Shown here piece after piece: positions 16,143 through 24,527 of a stretch of 64,000 bases of DNA. The DNA is from Gammaproteobacteria bacterium (GTDB lineage Bacteria; Pseudomonadota; Gammaproteobacteria; Steroidobacterales; Steroidobacteraceae): the NCBI GenBank assembly GCA_025350055.1, contig JANXYK010000029.1, positions 62,001 through 126,000 on the forward strand, written 5' to 3'. The position numbers and the translations under genes are program-made. How positions within the stretch are numbered: the first letter of the stretch is position 1; every line of letters starts with the position of its first letter. The notes beneath the pieces were generated by a model, which did no database searches, was not told where the DNA came from, and saw nothing but the letters and a program-made list of their open reading frames with translations.

Positions 16143-17116
16143 TGGGCACAGCGCGCCAGCAGACGGAGCGCGTCGGCGCGGCGACATCCGCGGCGCGCTC
16201 CGCGTCGCGACTCGCGAGCCTGCAGCTGGCGAGCCTGCAGCTTGCGCTGCTCGCGCTCGCGTGCCTGTTGTGCGCGCCGCCGTTGTGGGCGCAGAAACTG
16301 CAGCCCATCCCACGGCTGGAATCACACGTCACTGATCTGACCGGCACGCTCACGGCAGGCGAGCAGGGCGAGCTCGATCAGAAGCTCAAGGTTTTCGAAG
16401 CGCGCAAGGGCACGCAGATCGCCGTGCTGGTCGTGCCGACCGTGCAGCCCGAGACTGTCGAGCAGTATTCGATTCGCGTCACCGATGCCTGGAAACTCGG
16501 GCGCGCGAAGGTCGACGATGGCGTACTGGTATTGCTGGTCATGGACGATCACGACCTGCGCATCGAAGTCGGGCGCGGACTCGAGGGCGCGCTGACTGAC
16601 GCCACCTCGAACCGCATCGAAGATGAGACCATGATCCCGCTGTTCAAGCAGGGGCAATTCGGCGCGGGTCTCAACGCCGGCGTCGATCAGATCATCAAGG
16701 TCTGCGACGGCGAGCCGCTGCCGCCACCCGATACGGGCTGGAAGGGCGGTGCCGGCGCACTGTGGAATGCGCTGCCCGGATTGTTCATCGGCTTCATGGT
16801 CGCCTCAGCCATCCTGCGTGCGATCTTCGGCCGCTACCTCGGCGCCGCGGCCAGCGGTGGGCTGCTCGGTGCCATCGTGTGGTTCATCGGCAAGACCCTG
16901 CTGCTGTCCATGGGCCTCGGCGCGGCCGGATTCATGCTCGCGTTGCTGCTCGGCCTGGGCGGTGGCGGCTGGGCCTCGGGTGGTCGTGGCGGCTTCGGTG
17001 GTGGATTTGGCGGAGGACTGGGCGGTGGCGGTTTCGGGGGTGGAGGCTTTGGCGGCGGCGGCTTCAGCGGTGGCGGTGGCAGTTTCGGGGGCGGTGGCGC
17101 CTCGGGGCGCTGGTAA
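16142..17116 (+). CDS. TPM-domain (YgcG-like) exported protein with Gly-rich tail
   Basis: 324 residues. The GTG start overlaps the TAG of lemA by one base. A signal segment (LALLALACLLCAPPLWAQ) is followed by the TPM domain: LESHVTDLTGTLTAGEQGELDQKLKVFEARKGTQIAVLVVPTVQ, IRVTDAWKLGRAKVDDGVLVLLVMDDHDLRIEVGRGLEGALTD. Two hydrophobic segments near residues 220-240 and 255-285 anchor it in the membrane. The C-terminal 50 residues are almost only Gly with Phe and Ser (GGFGGG repeats), ending in ASGRW, typical of this family. The role is unknown; plant and bacterial TPM proteins have been linked to phosphatase activity or membrane-complex assembly. It is followed by a second TPM gene with an overlapping start. 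Confidence 0.9.
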   Translation: MGTARQQTERVGAATSAARSASRLASLQLASLQLALLALACLLCAPPLWAQKLQPIPRLESHVTDLTGTLTAGEQGELDQKLKVFEARKGTQIAVLVVPTVQPETVEQYSIRVTDAWKLGRAKVDDGVLVLLVMDDHDLRIEVGRGLEGALTDATSNRIEDETMIPLFKQGQFGAGLNAGVDQIIKVCDGEPLPPPDTGWKGGAGALWNALPGLFIGFMVASAILRAIFGRYLGAAASGGLLGAIVWFIGKTLLLSMGLGAAGFMLALLLGLGGGGWASGGRGGFGGGFGGGLGGGGFGGGGFGGGGFSGGGGSFGGGGASGRW

Positions 17117-17613
17117 TGGTGCTCGCACGCGCCTGGCGCCATGCGCTCGCCTCACTGCAACCTGCAGGGCGGCGGCTCAGCGGCGCGGCACTCGATCGCA
17201 TCGAGGCCGAGATCGTGCGCGCCGAGGCGAGTCATGCCGGCGAGATCCGCATCGCCATCGAGACCGCGCTGACGGCCGCGCAGCTCTGGCAGGGCCTGGC
17301 CCCACGCACGCGCGCACTGCAGGTGTTCTCCGCTCTCGGCATCTGGGATACCGAGCGCAACAACGGTGTGCTGATCTACCTGCTGCTGGCCGATCGCAGT
17401 GTCGAGATCGTCGCCGATCGTGCCATTGCGGCGCTGGTGCCCGAGGCGGAATGGCGCTTGTTGTGCCGTGCGGTCGAAGAGCGCTGTCGCGCCGGCGAAC
17501 TGGGCGAGGCCGGTTGCGAAGCGGTACGCGGCGTTGCGGCAGTGCTGGGCCGGCATTTCCCCTCCAGTGGTGGCGATCGCGACGAACTGCCCAATCAGCC
17601 GGTACTTCTCTAG
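17116..17613 (+). CDS. Second TPM-domain protein, soluble form
   Basis: 165 residues; the ATG at 17116 overlaps the TAA of the preceding gene by one base. The protein has no long membrane segment and carries a shortened TPM domain: LDRIEAEIVRAEASHAGEIRIAIETAL, ALQVFSALGIWDTERNNGVLIYLLLADRSVEIVADRAIAALV. It ends with helices and VLGRHFP. The family typically pairs a Gly-rich membrane TPM protein with this cytoplasmic one next to LemA. The most likely role is as a partner in the same complex. The gene is followed 10 bases later by an L,D-transpeptidase gene. Confidence 0.85.
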   Translation: MVLARAWRHALASLQPAGRRLSGAALDRIEAEIVRAEASHAGEIRIAIETALTAAQLWQGLAPRTRALQVFSALGIWDTERNNGVLIYLLLADRSVEIVADRAIAALVPEAEWRLLCRAVEERCRAGELGEAGCEAVRGVAAVLGRHFPSSGGDRDELPNQPVLL

Positions 17614-17623
17614 AATTGCCGTC

Positions 17624-18850
17624 GTGAACCGCTTCCGTACCACGCTCGAGATTCCGGTCATGCTGGCAGCCCTGCTGCTGGCGGGCTGCTCGCTGATCAA
17701 CGCGCCCTGGAAGAAGCAGCCGCCACCGCCGCCGCCCGTGGTGGTCGCGCCGCCGCCGGTGGCGCCTGCACTGCCGCTGCCCGTGGCGACCCACAAGTTC
17801 ACGCTGGGCGCCGACGAAGACGTGGTGGGCGAGCTGCAGCTCACCACCGCATCGAAGGAAGACACGCTGCCCGACATCGCGCGACGCTTCAATGTGGGTT
17901 ACGAAGAGATCGTGCGCGCCAATCCTGGCGTCGATCCCTGGGTGCCCGGGGCTGGTCGCAAGGTCGTGGTGCCGACGCGCTTTGTATTGCCCAATGCTCC
18001 GCACGAGGGCGTGGTCATCAATCTGGCGGCGATGCGGATCTACTACTACCCCAAGCATGGCAAGAACGAACCGCAGCTCGTCTACACGCACCCGATCGGC
18101 GTCGGCAAGGTGGGCTGGCAGACGCCCGAAGGTGTCACCAAGATCATCGCGCGCGAGAAAGATCCGACCTGGCGTCCAAGTGCCGGCGTGCGCAAGGAAC
18201 ACCAGGAAAACGACGATCCGGTGCCGGCCGTGGTGCTGCCGGGCCCCGACAATCCGCTCGGCAAGTACAAGTTCACGCTCGGCTGGCCGAGCTACCTGAT
18301 CCACGGCACCAACAAACCCTATGGCGTGGGCCTGCGATCCAGCCACGGCTGCATCCGGCTCTATCCCGAGGACATTGAGAAGTTCTACCAGGCCATACCG
18401 ATCGGCACCCAGGTGCGCGTCGTCAACCAGCCGTTCCTGTTTGGCTGGCACCAAGGCCAGTTGTACCTGCAGACCTATACTATTTTCGAAGACGACCAGC
18501 GTAGCTCCGAGAAGGCACGCAAGCTCCTGCTGCAGAAATCCATGACGCCACGGCTGGAGAAGCTGTTGAAGGCGGCGCACGCCGAAGTGGACCCGGATGT
18601 GGTCGGTCAGATGACCCGTGCGCCGCGCGGCCTCGTGGTGCCGGTGAGCGCGCAGGCCGGGAGTGTGGATGCGGTGCTGGCCGCGGCGCCGCTGGTGCAG
18701 AACCGCATTCCCGCAGGCGCCAACTGGAACGGTGCCGACGAAGTCGACGGCGATGCGCAGAGTTTCCAGCAGCTGCTCTCAGAGCGCGAGCCCCAGGCGA
18801 CGCAGGCCACGCCGGCCAGCAATGCCACAGCCGCTAAACCACAGGGCTGA
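17624..18850 (+). CDS. L,D-transpeptidase lipoprotein (ErfK/YbiS/YnhG family)
   Basis: 408 residues from GTG 17624; an internal ATG at 17660 would shorten the signal peptide. The lipobox is LLAGCSL, followed by a proline linker. A LysM-like segment (DTLPDIARRFNVGYEEIVRANPGVDPWVPGAGRKVVVPT) precedes the YkuD domain, which contains the catalytic motif SHGCIRLYPED with C243 and H241 and the upstream HGTNKPYGVG. Such enzymes form 3-3 cross-links in peptidoglycan or attach Braun-type lipoproteins. A long C-terminal extension of about 140 residues follows, rich in Gln, Ala and Thr at the end. The last 29 bases overlap the start of the tail-sheath-like gene. Confidence 0.92.
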   Translation: MNRFRTTLEIPVMLAALLLAGCSLINAPWKKQPPPPPPVVVAPPPVAPALPLPVATHKFTLGADEDVVGELQLTTASKEDTLPDIARRFNVGYEEIVRANPGVDPWVPGAGRKVVVPTRFVLPNAPHEGVVINLAAMRIYYYPKHGKNEPQLVYTHPIGVGKVGWQTPEGVTKIIAREKDPTWRPSAGVRKEHQENDDPVPAVVLPGPDNPLGKYKFTLGWPSYLIHGTNKPYGVGLRSSHGCIRLYPEDIEKFYQAIPIGTQVRVVNQPFLFGWHQGQLYLQTYTIFEDDQRSSEKARKLLLQKSMTPRLEKLLKAAHAEVDPDVVGQMTRAPRGLVVPVSAQAGSVDAVLAAAPLVQNRIPAGANWNGADEVDGDAQSFQQLLSEREPQATQATPASNATAAKPQG

Positions 18851-20501
18851 GCAGGCCGGCGCAGGCGCGTCCGCGGCCCTTGTGCCCGCACTGGGCGCGC
18901 CTGCACCGATCGCCAGGCTACCCAGCGGTGTCACGGCCTTCATCGGTCGTGCACTCAAGGGGCCGCTGAATACGCCGGTACCGATCGCCTCGTTTAGCGA
19001 CTTCCAGCGCGTCTTTGGCGGCCTGTGGCAGCCCGCGCCGCTGGCCTATGCACTGGAACAGTATTTCGACAATGGCGGCCGCCAGGCCATCGTAGTGCGC
19101 GTGGCGAACGCTGCGCGCGCGCCCACGCTGCGCCTGCCGGCCGGCAGCGGCTCGCTGCGCTTGCGCGGCTGCGCGCCCGGTACGCGCGAATACCTGCGCG
19201 CGGCCGTCGACTACGATGGCATCGCCAGCGATGAGCCAGACCTGTTCAACCTGGTATTGCAACGCCTGCGCGCTCGCGATTCAGAACTGGTGGACGAGCA
19301 GGAAAGCTTCCGCCGTGTCTCGGTGCGTGCCGCCGCGGCCAACAGCGTAACCCGCGCGTTGAGCGATGCCCGCCTGATGAAGGTCGAGGGCCCTATGCCC
19401 ACGCAGCGGCCCGATGCCACGGCCTCGGTGCACAGCGATGGCGTGCACCGCTACCTCAACGCGCAGGGCGACGGCGCCGATGGCGCGCAGCTGTGCGACT
19501 ACGACCTGATCGGTGATGCGCGCTCGCGCAGCGGCCTGTTCGCGCTGCTCGATGCGCCGCGCTTCGATCTGCTGTGCGTGCCGCCGCTCTCGCGCGAGCG
19601 CGATCCGGGGCCTGCCACCTGGCTGGTGGCGGCGCGCCTGTGCCGCTCGCGCCAGGCGATGCTGCTGGTCGATCCGCCGCGCAGCTGGGACAGCGCCGCC
19701 GCAGCGCTCACCGGCGCCGCCAGCTGGGCGCTGCACAGCGAGGATGCCATCATGTATTTCCCCTGGCTGCAGGGCCAGGATCGGCTGCGCGGGCGCAGCG
19801 AGCTGTTCGCACCCAGCGCCGCCGCGGCCGGCATGCTCGCGCGCGGCGACGAGTCCAGCCCGCTGTGGGCCGCCGCCGCGGGCACCACGGCGTTGCTGCG
19901 ACCTTCGTTGCGACTGGCGCAACCCATCGACGAAATTGCGCGCGCCCAGCTCGAGCGGCTGGGCATCAACTGCATCGATGCGGTGCGCGTACCGCCGGGC
20001 GTGCCGCGCAGTGCCCGCACCCTGGTGCCCGAGCACGCGATCCACGCGGCCGGGCAGCTGTTGCCGGCGCGTCGCCTCGGCCTGTGGCTGCAGGCCTGCA
20101 TCCTCGAGGGCACGCGCTGGTGCGCCCAGGCGGGAGCCGGGCCCGAGCTGTGGCGCTGCGCTGCGCAGCAGGTGGAAGAGTTCCTGGCGGCACTGGGCGA
20201 TGCGGGCGCTTTTGCCGGACGCGATGACCAGGAGCGTTACTACGTGATCTGCGATCGACGCCTGAACGATCAACAGGGCGCACCCGGACGCTGCGCGCTG
20301 TTGTTCGGATTCGCGAGCCTGCGACCGGCGGAATTCCAGAGTTTCCTGATCACGCATTCGACGGAGCATGCGCGCGTGCGTCCGGTGAGCCTCAATCGCC
20401 TCGCCAATCTCAGCGCCCGCGAAGCCGAGCTGATTGAGACCGCGATACTGCGCCAGCTGGTCACGGAGCCCGCCCATGTGCCGCCTGCGGGCAGGGTATG
20501 A
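18822..20501 (+). CDS. Phage-tail-sheath-like protein, isolated
   Basis: 559 residues if started at ATG 18822, overlapping the upstream gene by 29 bases; GTG 18882 is the alternative. The N-terminal block GVTAFIGRALKGPLNTPVPIASFSDFQRVFGG followed by YALEQYFDNGGRQAIVVRV is the standard opening of contractile tail sheath proteins. The C-terminus also fits: GLWLQACILEGTRW, LWRCAAQQVEEFLAALGDAGAF, RYYVICD and FASLRPAEFQSFLI. The middle region (DLIGDARSRSGLFALLDAPRFDLLCVPPL) matches the sheath core. No tube, baseplate, spike or ATPase gene lies within the window, so this is not a visible tailocin, T6SS or eCIS cluster. A domesticated sheath protein is the likely reading; function unknown. Confidence 0.8.
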   Translation: MPQPLNHRAEQAGAGASAALVPALGAPAPIARLPSGVTAFIGRALKGPLNTPVPIASFSDFQRVFGGLWQPAPLAYALEQYFDNGGRQAIVVRVANAARAPTLRLPAGSGSLRLRGCAPGTREYLRAAVDYDGIASDEPDLFNLVLQRLRARDSELVDEQESFRRVSVRAAAANSVTRALSDARLMKVEGPMPTQRPDATASVHSDGVHRYLNAQGDGADGAQLCDYDLIGDARSRSGLFALLDAPRFDLLCVPPLSRERDPGPATWLVAARLCRSRQAMLLVDPPRSWDSAAAALTGAASWALHSEDAIMYFPWLQGQDRLRGRSELFAPSAAAAGMLARGDESSPLWAAAAGTTALLRPSLRLAQPIDEIARAQLERLGINCIDAVRVPPGVPRSARTLVPEHAIHAAGQLLPARRLGLWLQACILEGTRWCAQAGAGPELWRCAAQQVEEFLAALGDAGAFAGRDDQERYYVICDRRLNDQQGAPGRCALLFGFASLRPAEFQSFLITHSTEHARVRPVSLNRLANLSAREAELIETAILRQLVTEPAHVPPAGRV

Positions 20502-20536
20502 TGAGCGGATGCAAAGCCTGATTCCGGGCGCGAATA

Positions 20537-21058
20537 GTGCCTGAGCGTTACGTCATCTTTTCCCACGGCAAGGAGGGCGAGCCGTGGAGCCGCAAGATTT
20601 CGGGTCTCGCGCAGATCGCCCGCAGCGAAGGGTATCGAGCCGATTCGCTCGACTATCGCGGGGTCGATTCACCGCGCGATCGCGTCACCATGCTGGTCGA
20701 GTACTGCCAGAAACTGCCGGGCGACCTGGTGCTGGTGGGCTCGAGCCTTGGTGGCTACGTGGCGGTCGCGGCCGCCTCGCTCCTGCATGCACGCGGCGTC
20801 TTCCTGCTGGCCCCAGCGCTGCTGATGGCAGGGCTGCCGGCGCTGCGGCCGCGGGTGATCGATTGCCCGACCAGCATCGTGCACGGCTGGCGCGACGATG
20901 TGGTGCCGCTCGATCACAGCGTGCGCTTCGCGCGCGAGTACCGCGCCACGCTGCACCTGCTCGACACCGACCATCGCATGTACGACCGGCTGCCCTTCGT
21001 GAATCACCTGTTCGAGCAGTTCCTGATCGACGTCGACATGCACGAGGGATTCCGCTGA
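20537..21058 (+). CDS. Small alpha/beta hydrolase (YqiA-like)
   Basis: 173 residues from GTG 20537. The fold is short and compact: YVIFSHGKEGEPWSRKI near the N-terminus (oxyanion-type HG), the nucleophile elbow VGSSLGGYVA with S70, then CPTSIVHGWRDDVVPLDHS with a likely acid residue and LLDTDHRMYDRL with the likely catalytic His. No export signal. It resembles the YqiA/UPF0227-type esterases and related small hydrolases. Substrate unknown. It lies 35 bases after the sheath-like gene and 28 bases before plsB. Confidence 0.8.
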   Translation: MPERYVIFSHGKEGEPWSRKISGLAQIARSEGYRADSLDYRGVDSPRDRVTMLVEYCQKLPGDLVLVGSSLGGYVAVAAASLLHARGVFLLAPALLMAGLPALRPRVIDCPTSIVHGWRDDVVPLDHSVRFAREYRATLHLLDTDHRMYDRLPFVNHLFEQFLIDVDMHEGFR

Positions 21059-21086
21059 GGCCGGTCACCTTAAGGCCACTTGTGCC

Positions 21087-23519
21087 ATGCAATCATTGAT
21101 CGCCAGGTTTTTTGCCTTGTGGGTGCGCGCGCGGCTCGAGCCGGCTGATACTGCCGCGCGCCTGGCGGCCAGCAGCGCCCCGGCGTGCTATGTGCTCGAA
21201 CGGCGCAGCGCGGTCGACCTCGCGGTGCTGCGCGACCTGTGCGCGCGCGAACGCCTGCCGCGCCCGCTGCGCCGGCTGCTGGGCGCGCGGCCCGCCGCGG
21301 GGCGCGCCGCCTTCGCACTCGAACGACCGGTAGGGCTGTGGCGCTCGCGCCTCGACCGGCGCACGCCCGCACAACTGCTGGCCCTGGTGGAGGCGCTGCG
21401 CGCCGATCCCACTGCCGATATCGCACTGGTGCCGGTAGCGGTGTTCTGGGGCCGCGCGCCGCAGAAGGAACGTTCGCTGATCCGGTTGTTGCTGTCCGAG
21501 AGCTGGAGCATCGGCAGCCGCCTGCGCCGTGGCTTCACGGTGCTGGTGAACGGCCGCAGTGTGATCGTGCAGTTCGGCGAACCGCTGTCATTGCGCAGCA
21601 CGCTCGATGAGAGCGCAGACACGGCGCTCGCCGCGCGCCGCGTGGTGCGCACGCTCCGCGCGCAACTGGCGCGCGCCCGCGCGGCCCGCATCGGCCCGGA
21701 TCTCTCGCACCGGCGCACGATCGTGGCCGAGGTGTTGCGCTCGCGCGCGGTGCGCCAGGCGGTGGCGCAGCAGGTACGCGATCGCAATGGCGGCAGCCGC
21801 CGCCAGGGCCTGCTCGAGGCGCGCCGCTGCATCGAGGAGATCGCCGCCAACTATTCCCATCCCTTTGTTACTTTCGCTTCGGGCCTGCTCACACGCGTGT
21901 GGAACCGCCTGTACGACGGCGTGGATTTCACGCACGCCGAGACGCTGCAGCAGGTGGCCGACGGCAACGAGATCGTCTACGTGCCCTGCCATCGCAGCCA
22001 CACCGACTACCTGCTGCTCTCCTACGTGATCTACCAGCGCGGCTACGCCATTCCGCACGTCGCCGCCGGTGTGAATCTCAATCTGCCGGTGGTCGGGCGC
22101 TTCCTGCGCAAGGGCGGCGGGTTCTTCATCCGCCGCAGCTTTCGCGGCAACTCGCTCTACACCGTGGTGTTCATGCAGTACCTGGCCGCGATCATGGCGC
22201 GCGGCCACTCGATCGAGTATTTCATCGAGGGCGGACGCAGCCGCAGCGGGCGCCTGCTGGCGCCGATGACCGGCATGCTGTCGATGACGGTGCGCAGCTT
22301 CCTGCGCCAGCCGCGCCGGCCGGTGGTGTTCGTGCCGGTGTATTTCGGTTACGAGCGCATCTGGGAAGGCGCGACCTACATCGGTGAGCTCTCCGGGCGG
22401 CCCAAGGAAAAGGAATCGGTCGGCGGCCTGCTGCGCAATCTCCATCGCCTGCGCGAGCGCTTCGGTCGCGTGCACGTGAACCTGGGCGAGCCGATCATGC
22501 TCGATGCACTGCTCGATCAGCATGCCGGCGAGTGGCGCAATCGCGCGGCCCGCGAGGCGGAGCGGCCGCGCTGGATAGGGCCGCTGGTCGATGACCTGGC
22601 GACGCGCGTGATGTGCAATATCAACGCTGCGGCCACCATGACGCCGGTCAACCTGCTGGCAATCGCGATGCTCAGCACGCCGCGCCAGACCCTGATGTGC
22701 GCTGATTTGGAGCAGCAGCTCGCCACGCTCCAGGCGGTGCTGCGCGCCGTGCCCTACAGCGACCGGGTCACGCTGACCGACATGGCACCGTCCGCGATCA
22801 TCGACTACGGCGTGGCGCTCAAGCTGATCACGCGCGAGAGCCATCGTGCCGGCGAGTTCGCGCGCATGGATCCGCAGAACGCGGTGCTGGCCACCTACTA
22901 TCGCAACAACGTGCTGCACCTGGTGGCGCTGCCCTCGCTGGTCGCCTGCTGCTTCCTTGGCAACGCGGCGCTGCGCCTCGAGGACATCCAGCGTTTCGGC
23001 AATCGTATCTACCCGTACGTCGCGGCCGAACTGTTCCTGCGCTGGAGCGAGGCGGAGGTCAGCGACGAATTTGCGCGCGTACTCGCGGCGCTGGCGCAGT
23101 GTGGCCTGCTCGAGGATTGCGGCGCAGGGGTATGGCGCCGCCCGCCGCCGAGTTCGGCGGCCGCCATGCAGTTGTCGTGGCTGGCGCAGGCGACCATCCA
23201 GACCATCGAGCGTTATTACCTCGCGATCGCCTCGCTGATCCGCGCCGGCAGTGGCAGCATCACGCAAAAGGTGCTGGAGGAGCGCTGCCAGCTGCAGGCG
23301 CAGCGCATGTCACTGCTGCACGGATTCAATTCGCCCGAGTTCTTCGATCGCACGCTGTTCGGCAACTTCATCGACCGGCTGCGCGAACGCACCGTGCTGC
23401 GCACCAATGGCGCGGGTTGTCTGGAGTTCGACGAGGTGCTGCTGCGCGTCGCCGACGATGCCGAGATCGTGCTCTCAGAGCAGATCCGGCACTCGATCCT
23501 CCAGGTCACCCACGGCTGA
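21087..23519 (+). CDS. plsB: Glycerol-3-phosphate acyltransferase PlsB
   Basis: 810 residues, the usual PlsB size. It transfers an acyl group from acyl-ACP or acyl-CoA to sn-glycerol-3-phosphate, the first step of phospholipid synthesis, at the inner membrane. The acyltransferase motif HRSHTD is intact (H302, D307, aligned with H306 and D311 of the E. coli enzyme), followed by GGGFFIRRSFRGN, FIEGGRSRSGR (block III) and VFVPVYFGYER (block IV). The N- and C-terminal helical domains are both present. The gene ends 3 bases before the convergent stop of the next gene. Confidence 0.97.
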   Translation: MQSLIARFFALWVRARLEPADTAARLAASSAPACYVLERRSAVDLAVLRDLCARERLPRPLRRLLGARPAAGRAAFALERPVGLWRSRLDRRTPAQLLALVEALRADPTADIALVPVAVFWGRAPQKERSLIRLLLSESWSIGSRLRRGFTVLVNGRSVIVQFGEPLSLRSTLDESADTALAARRVVRTLRAQLARARAARIGPDLSHRRTIVAEVLRSRAVRQAVAQQVRDRNGGSRRQGLLEARRCIEEIAANYSHPFVTFASGLLTRVWNRLYDGVDFTHAETLQQVADGNEIVYVPCHRSHTDYLLLSYVIYQRGYAIPHVAAGVNLNLPVVGRFLRKGGGFFIRRSFRGNSLYTVVFMQYLAAIMARGHSIEYFIEGGRSRSGRLLAPMTGMLSMTVRSFLRQPRRPVVFVPVYFGYERIWEGATYIGELSGRPKEKESVGGLLRNLHRLRERFGRVHVNLGEPIMLDALLDQHAGEWRNRAAREAERPRWIGPLVDDLATRVMCNINAAATMTPVNLLAIAMLSTPRQTLMCADLEQQLATLQAVLRAVPYSDRVTLTDMAPSAIIDYGVALKLITRESHRAGEFARMDPQNAVLATYYRNNVLHLVALPSLVACCFLGNAALRLEDIQRFGNRIYPYVAAELFLRWSEAEVSDEFARVLAALAQCGLLEDCGAGVWRRPPPSSAAAMQLSWLAQATIQTIERYYLAIASLIRAGSGSITQKVLEERCQLQAQRMSLLHGFNSPEFFDRTLFGNFIDRLRERTVLRTNGAGCLEFDEVLLRVADDAEIVLSEQIRHSILQVTHG

Positions 23520-23522
23520 GGA

Positions 23523-24086
23523 TCAGCCCAGCTTGGGCCACAGCCAGCCGAAGATGCCGGCAGTGAGCAGGCCGAACACTAGCCCGTCGAACATGCCGGT
23601 GAGCGTCATGCGCCAGTTGCGCCGGTACCAGATCGAGGCCTGCGGCAGCGCCATTGCGTAGGCGACGAAGGCGCTGAAGCCAACGATGCGGAACACCGAC
23701 AGGTAGTTCGCGCCCGGCGCCAGCTCGCGCCCGGCGATGTAGGCGCAGAACACGCCGACCACCACCAGGTAGATGAACCACTGCAGCAGGCTCTTGCCCA
23801 TCGCCATGCCGCCGGGCGCCACGCTCAGCAGCACCAGCGGGCCCTTGTTGACCTTCTCCACATACTCGGGGCTGCGCATGTGCTTCATTGAGTCGGCTTT
23901 GGGTGCGGCGTAATCGCCGTCCGGGATCTTCAGCTCGCGCAGCGCATTGAGCAGTGCATTCTGCTGTGGCGCGGCGCGCAGGTCATTCCAGTGATAGCCC
24001 AGGAACATGTGCATGATCGAACTGACGACGAACACCGCCAGTGCGGCCACCAGTATCGGCAGCCAGAGCGAAGCGAGCGCAACCAT
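23523..24086 (-). CDS. Conserved-looking integral membrane protein
   Basis: 187 residues, with a good GGGAGG site upstream of the ATG. Hydrophobic helices are visible at about residues 5-30 (LASLWLPILVAALAVFVVSSIMHMF), 100-120 (LLQWFIYLVVVGVFCAYIAG), 132-148 and 163-182 (GMFDGLVFGLLTAGIFGWLWP). The first helix is followed by HMFLGYHWNDLRAAP, a conspicuous patterned loop. I do not recognise a named family. It is the last gene of the cysQ-rnm-DUF465-mscS-arfB operon on the minus strand. Confidence 0.7.
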   Translation of the reverse strand: MVALASLWLPILVAALAVFVVSSIMHMFLGYHWNDLRAAPQQNALLNALRELKIPDGDYAAPKADSMKHMRSPEYVEKVNKGPLVLLSVAPGGMAMGKSLLQWFIYLVVVGVFCAYIAGRELAPGANYLSVFRIVGFSAFVAYAMALPQASIWYRRNWRMTLTGMFDGLVFGLLTAGIFGWLWPKLG

Positions 24087-24113
24087 GAGTACCTCCCGTT
24101 TGCTGCGGAGTGA

Positions 24114-24527
24114 CTATTCGTCGCCACGCACCATGCGCCGCAGTCGCTTGGTGCGTTGTTGATGAACCTTGCCGGCGATGCGCCGTTCGTTGGCGCCGCG
24201 CGTCGGGCGCGTGGCGCGGCGTACCTTGGGCACGATGCGCGCGCGGGCGATCAGCTCGCCGAGCCGCTCGAGCGCCGCACGCCGGTTGCCTTCCTGGGTG
24301 CGATGGCTGCGGGCGATGATCAGGATGTCACCCGCTGCGGTGAGCCGGTGGCCTGCGAGCGCGCGCAGTCGCGCCTTGGTGCCTGCATCCAGCGCCAGGG
24401 TACCCGCGAGGTCGAAACGCAGTTGCGCGGCGCTCGCGACCTTGTTGACGTTCTGGCCGCCGGGTCCGGCGGCACGCACGAAGCTGAAGCTGATATCGCC
24501 CTCGGGTATGTCGGGCGTCGCGTTCAT
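24114..24527 (-). CDS. arfB: Alternative ribosome-rescue peptidyl-tRNA hydrolase ArfB
   Basis: 137 residues, the usual ArfB/YaeJ length. The catalytic GGQ motif lies at residues 23-25 in FVRAAGPGGQNVNKVASA, and the C-terminal tail is the basic extension (QQRTKRLRRMVRGDE) that inserts into the mRNA channel of stalled ribosomes. It releases nascent chains from ribosomes lacking a stop codon in the A-site. The start overlaps the mscS stop (ATGA), so it is translationally coupled to that gene. Confidence 0.93.
   Translation of the reverse strand: MNATPDIPEGDISFSFVRAAGPGGQNVNKVASAAQLRFDLAGTLALDAGTKARLRALAGHRLTAAGDILIIARSHRTQEGNRRAALERLGELIARARIVPKVRRATRPTRGANERRIAGKVHQQRTKRLRRMVRGDE

Noticed and set aside
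16960..17112. GGTGGCGGT-rich stretch resembling a tandem repeat
   Set aside because: It encodes the Gly-rich tail of the TPM protein, which is normal for this family.
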